A stretch of DNA of 64,000 bases from Allocatelliglobosispora scoriae (GTDB lineage: Bacteria; Actinomycetota; Actinomycetes; Mycobacteriales; Micromonosporaceae), in contig NZ_JACHMN010000002.1 of assembly GCF_014204945.1 (NCBI RefSeq), positions 3,495,001-3,559,000 of the forward strand, in the 5' to 3' direction. Shown here one piece after another: positions 9,506 through 16,942 of this stretch (its first letter is position 1; each line of letters starts with the position of its first letter). Under the pieces are notes generated by a model that saw only the letters and a list, made by a program, of their open reading frames with translations, was not told the DNA's origin and ran no database searches. Both the position numbers and the translations under genes were made by a program.

Positions 9506-9922
9506 TCACGGGCAGTTGACCCACTCGTCGGTGCCGTCGGTGAAGAGCTGGTGCTTCCAGATCGGGAGCACCTCCTTGACCCGGTCCACGAGTTGAGCGC
9601 AGCAGAGGAAGGCCGCCTGCCGGTGCGCCGAGGCGACCGAGGCGACGAGTGCCACGTCGCCGATGTTGAGCGGGCCGACCCGGTGCGAGACCGCCACCGC
9701 GATGATCGCCGGATCCGCGGTGATCTCCCGCGCGACGCCGTAGAGCACGTCCTCGGCCGTCGGATGGCCCTCGTAGGAGAGCGAGACGACGGCCCGGCCC
9801 TGGTCGTGGTCGCGGACGATGCCGACGAAGGAGACGACCGCACCGGCACGCGAATCGCCGACCGCCTTCTCGTGCTCCGCCGGGTCGAGCGCGTCCGTGG
9901 TTATCTTGGCGATGACGATCAA
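9506..9922 (-). CDS. moaE: Molybdopterin synthase catalytic subunit MoaE
   Basis: 138 residues. MoaE inserts sulfur from the MoaD thiocarboxylate into precursor Z to make molybdopterin. The sequence shows the family core GAVVSFVGIVRDHDQGR, YEGHPTAEDVLY, HRVGPLNIGDVAL, and a late lysine-rich WKHQLFTDGTDEWV where the catalytic Lys is expected. The start codon is TTG, overlapping the moeA stop by 4 bp (TTGA). No moaD or moaA is in the window. Confidence 0.94.
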   Translation of the reverse strand: MIVIAKITTDALDPAEHEKAVGDSRAGAVVSFVGIVRDHDQGRAVVSLSYEGHPTAEDVLYGVAREITADPAIIAVAVSHRVGPLNIGDVALVASVASAHRQAAFLCCAQLVDRVKEVLPIWKHQLFTDGTDEWVNCP

Positions 9923-11103
9923 GGCAGCTCCACAAGGTCGACGAGGTCGCCGGGCTTCGCCGAGCGGCCGGGCGGGATGACGGCGAATCCGGTGGCACCG
10001 GCGAGCCCTCGCAACATCGATGAGCCTACGTGCTCCACGGGCCGGGCGAGGCCGTCTCGCTCATCTATGCGTACCAGGGCGAGGTGGGTGAAGGCACCGC
10101 GGCCGGAGACGGGCGCGCCCAGGATGACCCGCCGCGGCGCCGGGATCTTCCGGCCGGTGAGTCCGGCGACGAGCGGCGCGACGAGGCTGACCAGGGCGAC
10201 CATCGCCGACTGGGGGTTGCCCGGCAGCCCGGCGATGAGCTGGCCGCTCGGCAGTTCGGCGACGAGCATCGGGAAGCCGGGGCGCACCGCGACGGTGTTG
10301 ACGACGTAGGTCGCGCCGAGCTCGGCGAGAGCCGGGTGCAGGTGGTCGACCGGTCCGTTCATCGTGCCGCCGGTGGTGCAGATCAGTGCCGCACCGCTCG
10401 CGGCCGCGGTCTGCAGTGCCTTGACGTGCGCGGCGAGCGTGTCCTCGACCCGCTGGTAGCCGTCGCACTCGGCACCGAGCCGGCGCAGGGCGGCGGGCAG
10501 CGACGGGCCGAGCGCGTCGCGGACCCGGCCCTCGCCGGGCAGGCCGGTGTCGAGCAGCTCGTCGCCGAAGACGAGCACGGTCGCGACCGGCCGCTCGCGC
10601 ACGATCAGCTCGTCATAGCCGCAGCTCGCCGCGAGCCCGATGAGGCCGGGGGAGACCCGCACGCCGGGTGCGAAGAGCACCTCGCCGAGGTCGGCCTCGT
10701 CCCCGGGCAGCCGCCACTCCGCCTCGCCCCTGGGCGCACCGCTGACGAACTCGCCGTCGAGCGTGCCGTGCTCGGTGCGCAGGATCGCCTCGGTGCCGGC
10801 CGGGACCATCGCCCCGGTCGCGATCTCGACCGCGGTCGACGCGGCCGCGAGGTCCGGCGCGGCCGAACCGGCCAGGACCCGGCCGACGATCCGCCACGGC
10901 TGAGGTCCGCGCCCGGCCCACCCATCCACGCTCGAGGTCGCAAAGGCAGGCAGCGGGGTACGCGCAACGAGCCCCTCGGCGAGCGTCAGCCCGTCGGCCC
11001 GCTCCAGCGGGACAGCCACCGCGGGCACCGCCACGGCTGTCGCGGCGTCATGCACCGTGGCCCGCGCGCTCGCCCAGTCAACAGGCATCTCCCCGCCGCT
11101 CAT
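9919..11103 (-). CDS. moeA: Molybdopterin molybdenumtransferase MoeA, divergent
   Basis: 394 residues. MoeA inserts molybdate into adenylated molybdopterin. Domains can be followed by AEGLVARTPLPAF, then SSVDGWA (family: NSAMDGYA), GEVLFAPGVRVSPGLIGLAA, FGDELLDTG, ICTTGGTMNGPVD, LPGNPQSAMV and RAGFTHLALVRI-like C-terminal strands. The family TGGVSVGxxD motif here reads TTGGTMNGPVDH and DN of DNSAMDG is lost, so the active site differs from canonical MoeA. The gene overlaps moaCB and moaE by 4 bp on each side. A MoeA paralogue of reduced activity cannot be excluded. Confidence 0.88.
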   Translation of the reverse strand: MSGGEMPVDWASARATVHDAATAVAVPAVAVPLERADGLTLAEGLVARTPLPAFATSSVDGWAGRGPQPWRIVGRVLAGSAAPDLAAASTAVEIATGAMVPAGTEAILRTEHGTLDGEFVSGAPRGEAEWRLPGDEADLGEVLFAPGVRVSPGLIGLAASCGYDELIVRERPVATVLVFGDELLDTGLPGEGRVRDALGPSLPAALRRLGAECDGYQRVEDTLAAHVKALQTAAASGAALICTTGGTMNGPVDHLHPALAELGATYVVNTVAVRPGFPMLVAELPSGQLIAGLPGNPQSAMVALVSLVAPLVAGLTGRKIPAPRRVILGAPVSGRGAFTHLALVRIDERDGLARPVEHVGSSMLRGLAGATGFAVIPPGRSAKPGDLVDLVELP

Positions 11104-12080
11104 GAATGATCTCCTCCACGAATCTGATCCACCACGTGCCGCAACACCTTGCCGAGGAGAACTAATCCATCCCTCGCCCCACCGGTGGATCCCGGCAGGT
11201 TCACCACGAACGTATCGCCGGCGACACCGGCGAGGCCACGCGACAGGGCGGCCGTGGCCGGACCGGATCCGCGCAGCGCCTCGGCTATGCCAGGAATCTC
11301 GCGATCAAGAAACTCGCGGGTAACCTCCGGCGTGTGGTCTGTGGGTGAGATTCCCGTACCACCGGAGGTGACGATGACGTCCACTCGCTCGGCGAGTGCG
11401 GCCAGCAATGCCGCTCTGACCGGCTCGCCATCGGCGACGACAACGGGGTCTGCGACTTCACAGCCCAATGCTCGCAGACCATCCACCAGGATAGGTCCAC
11501 TGCGGTCGATGTATACGCCACTCGCCGCCCGGGTGGAAGCGACGATGACCCGCGCGCTCAGCGGCGGCTGCTCGACCTCCTCCTCGACGGCGGTCGGGTG
11601 CGCCTCGGCCGATCTGGTCCAGAGCCCGGTCTTGCCGCCCTCCTTGCGCAGCACGCGCACATCGTTGATCGTCGCCGCCGGGTCGACCGCCTTGATCATG
11701 TCGATCAGGGTGAGACCGGCGACCGCGACGCAGGTCAGCGCTTCCATCTCCACTCCGGTCCGATCAGCGGTCTTCACCGTGGCGGTGATCTCGACGCTCG
11801 ACTCGCGCGGCACCAGCTCCACCGTCACGCCGTGGATGGCGATCGGGTGGCAGAGCGGGACCAGATCGGGGGTCCGCTTGGCCGCCATGACCCCCGCGAG
11901 CCGGGCCACCCCGAGCGCGTCGCCCTTGGGCAGTCCATCAGCTCGAAGCAAGTTAAGAACATGAATAGTCGTACGCACTTCGCCTGCGGCAACCGCCACT
12001 CTTATCGAGACATTCTTGCCCGAGACATCGACCATTCGGGCTGCGCCCGTCGCGTCGACGTGGGTCAGTTCGCTAGCCAT
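11100..12080 (-). CDS. moaCB: MoaC-MoaB/Mog fusion, molybdenum cofactor biosynthesis
   Basis: 326 residues in two domains. Residues 1 to about 160 are MoaC, with HVDATGAARMVDVSGK, PLCHPIAIHGV, KTADRTGVEMEALT and MIKAVD. MoaC helps form cyclic pyranopterin monophosphate. Residues of about 175-326 are MoaB/Mog, with the TSGGTGISPTDHTPE adenylylation motif and NLPGSTGGARDGL. The fused form is known in actinobacteria. Joining an early step to a late step suggests coordinated supply rather than channelling between consecutive steps. It is the first gene of the moaCB-moeA-moaE operon. Confidence 0.95.
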   Translation of the reverse strand: MASELTHVDATGAARMVDVSGKNVSIRVAVAAGEVRTTIHVLNLLRADGLPKGDALGVARLAGVMAAKRTPDLVPLCHPIAIHGVTVELVPRESSVEITATVKTADRTGVEMEALTCVAVAGLTLIDMIKAVDPAATINDVRVLRKEGGKTGLWTRSAEAHPTAVEEEVEQPPLSARVIVASTRAASGVYIDRSGPILVDGLRALGCEVADPVVVADGEPVRAALLAALAERVDVIVTSGGTGISPTDHTPEVTREFLDREIPGIAEALRGSGPATAALSRGLAGVAGDTFVVNLPGSTGGARDGLVLLGKVLRHVVDQIRGGDHS

Positions 12081-12438
12081 ATCAGCAGCCTAATCGCCCA
12101 CCAACGGGCTCTTTCCACCCCGACCCGTCATAACTCACCATCCACGATATTCCAACGATCGAATGGCGTTGCAGAGCGTGAAGGAGGACCCTGAATAGCA
12201 ACACGGAGTAATCACGTAGTCACATATAGTGATATTTCGGACAATCCTTGCTAATGGCGGATGAGCTGGTGCAAAATAGGTCCGCCGAACAATACGCTCG
12301 GCACAGTCACCACGGCAACACCTAACGAGGAGGCGGCAATGCGTAGCATCGAATGGCTCTGACATTTCAGCAACGTTGCCTCTTCAGTAGGCTGACGGGA
12401 CCGCAACCCCCTCGGGGGCGCGACAGAAGGAGTCGCAC
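12081..12438. promoter_or_regulatory. Divergent, relatively AT-rich regulatory region between moaCB and the GGDEF-EAL gene
   Basis: These 358 bp hold no convincing long gene. The middle is clearly more AT-rich than its surroundings (around 12195-12250), as expected for divergent promoters. A well-placed 7-codon frame sits at 12339-12362, and a small CCCCC/GGGGG stem at 12407-12418 lies just ahead of the AAGGAG ribosome site of the + strand gene. No molybdenum-cofactor riboswitch could be recognised. Confidence 0.5.
12339..12362 (+). CDS. Possible 7-residue leader peptide (uORF)
   Basis: A strong GAGGAGG lies five bases ahead of an ATG that opens MRSIEWL and then stops with TGA. This is one of the best ribosome sites in the region, yet the frame is only eight codons long. 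It lies 77 bp before the GGDEF-EAL gene. It could be a regulatory uORF, a chance match, or the start of a frame lost by mutation. Confidence 0.3.
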   Translation: MRSIEWL

Positions 12439-14928
12439 ATGACGGCCCGTCCCGATAGATCACGCGAGACCGATCCGCGGCTCCGGCTGCTCATCGGTCT
12501 CGTCGCGTTTGTGGCGGGAATCGAAGTCATCCTCGCGGCGGGCGAGGCGATCACGCACCCGGTCGACAACCCGCTGGCCCTCGGCGGTCTGGTCCTGCTC
12601 ATCGGGCTCGGCGGCTATGTCATCGTGCGGCTGACCCGGCACATCGGCATCTCCTGGACCGACTCCACGCTGCTCGTCGGCGTGGCGGTCGTGCCGATCC
12701 ACTGGGTCATCCTCTGCACCCTGGTCGGCGTCGGCGTCACCAAGCTGGCCCAGCGGCGCAGCCCGATCAAGGTCGCCTTCGCCGTCGGCAAGGAGATCAT
12801 CGTCGCCGGCATCACCGGCGTCACCCTGATCGTCGCCGGGATCGCGCCCGAGGTGATCGAGCCGCAGCCCAACCCGACCGAGCACATCGCGTCGCTCGCC
12901 ATCGCGTTCTGCATCGCCGCCGTCTTCGACGACCTGATCTCCACGCTCGTCATCTCGCTCGACAGCCGCAAGCAGTTCCTCGAGCTGATCCGGGCCAACC
13001 CCGGCCAGCGGCTCGGCTCGCTCGCCATCCGTTTCGGCGTCGCGGTCTTCGCGCTCTACATCATCAAGACCGACGCCCGGCTCATCATCGCCGTCCCGCC
13101 GCTCGTGCTCGCGCTGCACCTGGTCCAGCTCAACCGGGCTCGCGCCCGCGCCGAGCGGATCGCCTGGCAGCAGCTCGCCGCAGCCACCGACGCGCTCAAC
13201 GACGTGCGGCTGGAGAGCGTGCTGGAGACCGCGATCCGCCAGTGCGCCATGCTCTTCGGCGCCGAGCGGGTCGAGCTCGACGTGCGGCTCGACGGCGATC
13301 GGCGCACCATCGCCGGTGACTCGATCGGCATCTTCGAGGGCGCCGAGCCGACCGCCGTTCTCGCCATCCCGCCCGGCCATGCCGTCGCGGTCCGGCTGGA
13401 GGGCCAGCGCGGCGGGCTCGATGTCGGCCAGCTCCGCATGCACTACCCGACCGCGATGGTGCTCTCCGAGCGCGAGCGGTTCCTGCTGCGGACCTTCGCG
13501 GCCGCGCTCGCCACGGCGATCCGCAACGCGTCGGCCTACATGGAGCTCGCCCGGCTCGCCGAGCGCAACGCCTACGACGCGGCGCACGACCCGCTCACCG
13601 GCCTCGCCAACCGGCGGCGCCTCTCCGAGCTCGGCGCCGAGACGCTGCGCGGGCGGGGCTCCTCCAGCACGATCGCGCTGCTCGTGCTCGACATCCACCA
13701 CTTCAAGGAGATCAACGACGCGCTCGGCCACCCCATCGGCGACCGCGTCCTGATCGAGATCGCCCGGCGGCTGACCGACAAGGCGGGCGACGACACGCTC
13801 GTGGCGCGGCTGGGCGGCGACGAGTTCGCGGTGCTCTTCACCGCGCTGCGGGCACCGGCACTCGCCGCGCACCGGGCCAGGTCGCTGCTCGCCGCCGTCG
13901 CCGAGCCGCTCGACATCAACGGCACGCCCCTCACGATCACCCCGCACGGCGGCATCGCGGTGGCACCGTCCGATGGCGACATCGGAGAGCTGCAGCGCCG
14001 CGCCGACATCGCGATGTACGAGGCGAAGAAGGCCGGTGAGCGGCTCGTCGCCTATGCCAAGGCGCTCGACACGGCCGACCTGACCCGGCTGGAGATGGGC
14101 GGCGAGCTGCCCCGGGCGGTCGCCGCGCGCGAGTTCGCCCTGGACTACCAGCCCATCGTCGACCTGGGCAGCGGCGTCACGATCGGGGCCGAGGCGCTCG
14201 CGCGCTGGCACCACCCGGACCGGGGTTACCTCGACCCGCGCCGTTTCCTGGAGACGGTCGAGCGGTCCGGGCAGCTCAACGCCTTCACCGAGGCGATCCT
14301 CGACCAGGCGCTCACCGCCGCCGGGCAATGGATCGCCGCCGGGACGCCGTGCCCGGTCGCGGTCAACGTCTCGCCGCGCTCCCTGCTCGACAAGCGGTTC
14401 CCCGCCCTCGTCGCCGATGTGCTCGACTCGCACCGGCTGCCGGCCGGCACGCTGATCATCGAGCTCACCGAGTCGATCACGCTGAGCCACCTCGATGTCG
14501 TCGACCAGGTCCTGGAGGAGCTGCACAACCTCGACGTCAAGCTAGCCCTCGACGACTTCGGCACCGGCTTCTCCTCGCTCTCCGCCCTGTCCCGGGTCCC
14601 GGTCGCCGAGCTGAAGATCGACCGCAGCTTCGTCGCCGCGATGGATTCGGCCTCCGAGTCCGCCGTGGTGGTGCGCTCCACTGTGGAGCTCGGTCGGAGC
14701 CTGGGCCTGCTCGTCGTCGCCGAGGGAGTCGAGCGGATCGACCAGCGCCAGACGCTGTGGTCGCTCGGGTGCGCGGCGGGTCAGGGCCACCTCTTCGCCC
14801 GGCCGATGTCGGGGGAGAAGTTCGCCGGTGCGCTGCTGCGCGGCCCCTTCGCCGAGCCGCTGCACGGTTCGGGCGCGGTGGTGCCGATCGCCCGCAGCCG
14901 GCGTACCTTCACCCGCGGTCCACGCTAG
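12439..14928 (+). CDS. Membrane-bound GGDEF-EAL cyclic-di-GMP protein
   Basis: 829 residues. About six membrane helices (residues 15-235) form the sensor, a GAF-like region follows (about 240-370), then GGDEF (motif GGDEF at 459-463) and EAL (EAL at 585-587). Both active-site signatures look intact: DxLTGLANRRR, RLGGDEFAV, EALARWHHP, NVSPRSL, ELTES, DDFGTGFSSL and LKIDRSF. No RxxD inhibitory site is seen five residues before GGDEF. The protein could make and degrade cyclic-di-GMP. The start has AAGGAG six bases upstream. Confidence 0.95.
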   Translation: MTARPDRSRETDPRLRLLIGLVAFVAGIEVILAAGEAITHPVDNPLALGGLVLLIGLGGYVIVRLTRHIGISWTDSTLLVGVAVVPIHWVILCTLVGVGVTKLAQRRSPIKVAFAVGKEIIVAGITGVTLIVAGIAPEVIEPQPNPTEHIASLAIAFCIAAVFDDLISTLVISLDSRKQFLELIRANPGQRLGSLAIRFGVAVFALYIIKTDARLIIAVPPLVLALHLVQLNRARARAERIAWQQLAAATDALNDVRLESVLETAIRQCAMLFGAERVELDVRLDGDRRTIAGDSIGIFEGAEPTAVLAIPPGHAVAVRLEGQRGGLDVGQLRMHYPTAMVLSERERFLLRTFAAALATAIRNASAYMELARLAERNAYDAAHDPLTGLANRRRLSELGAETLRGRGSSSTIALLVLDIHHFKEINDALGHPIGDRVLIEIARRLTDKAGDDTLVARLGGDEFAVLFTALRAPALAAHRARSLLAAVAEPLDINGTPLTITPHGGIAVAPSDGDIGELQRRADIAMYEAKKAGERLVAYAKALDTADLTRLEMGGELPRAVAAREFALDYQPIVDLGSGVTIGAEALARWHHPDRGYLDPRRFLETVERSGQLNAFTEAILDQALTAAGQWIAAGTPCPVAVNVSPRSLLDKRFPALVADVLDSHRLPAGTLIIELTESITLSHLDVVDQVLEELHNLDVKLALDDFGTGFSSLSALSRVPVAELKIDRSFVAAMDSASESAVVVRSTVELGRSLGLLVVAEGVERIDQRQTLWSLGCAAGQGHLFARPMSGEKFAGALLRGPFAEPLHGSGAVVPIARSRRTFTRGPR

Positions 14929-14976
14929 GGCGGCGTTTCGTCCTAAATTGGGGCATAAGCGGAGCACACTGCCAGG

Positions 14977-16179
14977 GTGTGGCAACGCTTCGCGCCCGGT
15001 TGGCTCGCCGACCTCGCGCTCTACTCCAGCTCGGCGCTCTTCGCGCTGCTCACCTGGCACCTCTCCACACTCACGCCGCACCGGCACTGGGGATCCGTCG
15101 CGTTCTGGGGCTACCTCGGTGCGGCGGTCGTCGCCGCTGCCGCCATCGTGTTCCGGCGGGGATCACTGCGGCTGCGGGCTGCGCTGCTGGGGGTCACGGT
15201 CGCCAGCACCATGCTGCTGCCGCTCGTCATCGAGGCGGTGCAGCGGGCCACCGGACGCTCGGGCCGGGCGCAGGAGGAGGTGCCGGTCATCGAGGCAGCC
15301 GGGCGGCGACTCCTCGAACTCGGCACGCCCTACCTCGACCGGGACACCATCGCGGGGTTGCCGGAGTCGTTGCGGCTCCTGGCCTACCTGCCCTATCAAC
15401 CGGCGATGGCGCTGCTCGGGGTGCCCCGCGCGCTGCGGCCCGCCGACTGGTGGGCCGACGCGCGGGTGATGTTCCTGCTCGTGGGGGCCGGTGCGATCGC
15501 CACCGCACTGATGGCGCTGCGGTTGGCACCGGTGCACCCCCGGGCGCTGCTGGCGCTGCAGAGTGTCACGGTGCTGCCCCTGTGCGCGTTGACGCTCGCG
15601 ACCGGGGGCGACGACGTGCCCGTACTCACGCTGTGTTTGCTGGCTCTTGCCCTGAGCGCGACCGGGCACGTCGGCGCGAGCGGCGTCATCATCGGCATCG
15701 CCGGGTGCCTCAAGCTCATCGCGCTGCCGGTCGCCGTCGTGATCGGCGCCCTGATCCTGGCCCGGCGGCGCCGCGACATCGCGCCCTTTCTCATAGCCGC
15801 GCTGGGGATGCCGCTGCTGGTGCTCGTGCCGTCGCTGCTGCTCAATGTGGACTCGGTGGTGGAGAACGTGCTGCGCTTCCCGCTCGGCCACGCCCTGGTC
15901 ACCTCGCCCGCCGGGTCGCCGCTGCCCGGCCATCTCATCGCGACGCAGCTCACCGGCGGTCGGCAGGTCGCGATCGGGCTGCTCATCGCCGCGATGATCG
16001 CCTTCGGGGTGCTGCTGCTGCGCCGACCGCCGCGGACCGCCGCGCAGGCCGCGGTCGTCAGCGGGGTCGCCCTGCTCGTCGCGATCCTGCTACTGCCCGC
16101 CACCCGCTTCGGCTATCTCATGTATCCGGTAGCGTTGCTCGCCTGGGCCCCGGCGCTGCGGTGGGGAGAACGCACATGA
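14977..16179 (+). CDS. GT-C-like (DUF2029/GT87 type) integral membrane protein
   Basis: 400 residues, starting at GTG (MWQRFAPGWLADLALYSS). Nearly the whole protein consists of hydrophobic helices joined by short basic loops. The overall pattern, with a first large periplasmic loop holding GTPYLDRDTIAGLPE and later LKLIALPVAVVIGA, resembles mannosyltransferases of the GT87 type. No unambiguous catalytic motif is seen. The stop overlaps the first fluC start by 4 bp, an odd pairing that suggests co-transcription. Confidence 0.65.
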   Translation: MWQRFAPGWLADLALYSSSALFALLTWHLSTLTPHRHWGSVAFWGYLGAAVVAAAAIVFRRGSLRLRAALLGVTVASTMLLPLVIEAVQRATGRSGRAQEEVPVIEAAGRRLLELGTPYLDRDTIAGLPESLRLLAYLPYQPAMALLGVPRALRPADWWADARVMFLLVGAGAIATALMALRLAPVHPRALLALQSVTVLPLCALTLATGGDDVPVLTLCLLALALSATGHVGASGVIIGIAGCLKLIALPVAVVIGALILARRRRDIAPFLIAALGMPLLVLVPSLLLNVDSVVENVLRFPLGHALVTSPAGSPLPGHLIATQLTGGRQVAIGLLIAAMIAFGVLLLRRPPRTAAQAAVVSGVALLVAILLLPATRFGYLMYPVALLAWAPALRWGERT

Positions 16180-16532
16180 TCAGGGTGGTCGCGCTCGGCG
16201 GTGCGCTGGGCAGCGCGCTTCGCTGGGCGATCTCGCTGCTCTGGCCGTCGCATTTCCCCTGGACCACCCTCGCGATCAACATCATCGGCTCGGCCGCGCT
16301 CGGCGCTCTGCTCGCCTGGATCTCGCTGCGCCCGCAGACCCATCCGCTGCTGCGGCCCTTCGTCGGCACCGGCATCCTCGGCGGCTTCACGACCTTCTCC
16401 ACCTTCACGGTCGAGGCCCGCGCGCTCCCCGCCGGGCTCGCCGCGACCTACGTCGTGCTCACGGTCACCGGCGCGGTCACCGCCGTCGTCTTCGCAGATC
16501 GATTGGTACGCCGATGGCAACCCTCGCCCTAG
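16176..16532 (+). CDS. crcB: Fluoride channel subunit FluC/CrcB (canonical subunit)
   Basis: 118 residues and four membrane helices. The conserved pore motif GGFTTFSTFTVEA and the helix-2 Asn in LAINIIGSAALG are present. Fluc channels are dual-topology dimers that expel fluoride. Here the phenylalanines of the polar track (TTF and STF) are intact. Translation starts in the ATGA overlap with the upstream gene, and the next fluC gene starts 19 bp before this one ends. Confidence 0.95.
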   Translation: MIRVVALGGALGSALRWAISLLWPSHFPWTTLAINIIGSAALGALLAWISLRPQTHPLLRPFVGTGILGGFTTFSTFTVEARALPAGLAATYVVLTVTGAVTAVVFADRLVRRWQPSP

Positions 16533-16861
16533 TCCTGCTCGGCGGGGCAGCGGGCGCCGTGGTCCGTTACCTCGTCAGCAGGGCACTGCTCGGCCGGCTG
16601 CCGTGGGGCACTCTCACGGTCAACCTCGCCGGTGCGGGCCTGCTCGGCTTCCTCGTCGGACTCGGCGGACACCTGCCGACGTGGCTGCTGGCGCTGCTCG
16701 GCACCGGGCTCTGCGGCGCGCTCACCACGTGGTCGACCCTCGCCGTCGAGCTCGCCGAGCTGCCCCGGCGCCGGGCAATCCCCTATGGCGCGATCACCAT
16801 CCTCGGTGGGCTCGCCGTCGCGGCCCTGACCTGGCAGCTCGGGGCAGCCTCGATCAGCTGA
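16514..16861 (+). CDS. crcB: Fluoride channel subunit FluC/CrcB (second, degenerate-pore subunit)
   Basis: 115 residues and four membrane helices, with the helix-2 Asn in LTVNLAGAGLLG. The pore motif is ALTTWSTLAVE, so both pore phenylalanines of the family are replaced (Trp and Leu). Paired crcB genes in actinobacteria and firmicutes form heterodimers in which one subunit supplies only part of the pore. The overlap and opposite positive-charge pattern support a partner role for the upstream subunit. Confidence 0.92.
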   Translation: MATLALVLLGGAAGAVVRYLVSRALLGRLPWGTLTVNLAGAGLLGFLVGLGGHLPTWLLALLGTGLCGALTTWSTLAVELAELPRRRAIPYGAITILGGLAVAALTWQLGAASIS

Positions 16862-16942
16862 ACGGACCTTCTCGACAGCTCTGGCCGATCATAAAATTCT
16901 CACGTTCTCCATGGGCAACCCATGGGAACGGGGAGGACACAC

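Noticed and set aside
12460-14526. A 688-codon minus-strand frame opposite the GGDEF-EAL gene
   Set aside because: Composition (Asp/Arg/Glu/Val/Gly) is typical of antisense frames in high-GC genes, and the + strand has intact GGDEF and EAL motifs.
14929-14976. A fluoride riboswitch ahead of the fluC operon
   Set aside because: The gap is only 48 bp and lacks the crcB-motif core; the fluC genes themselves begin inside the upstream gene.
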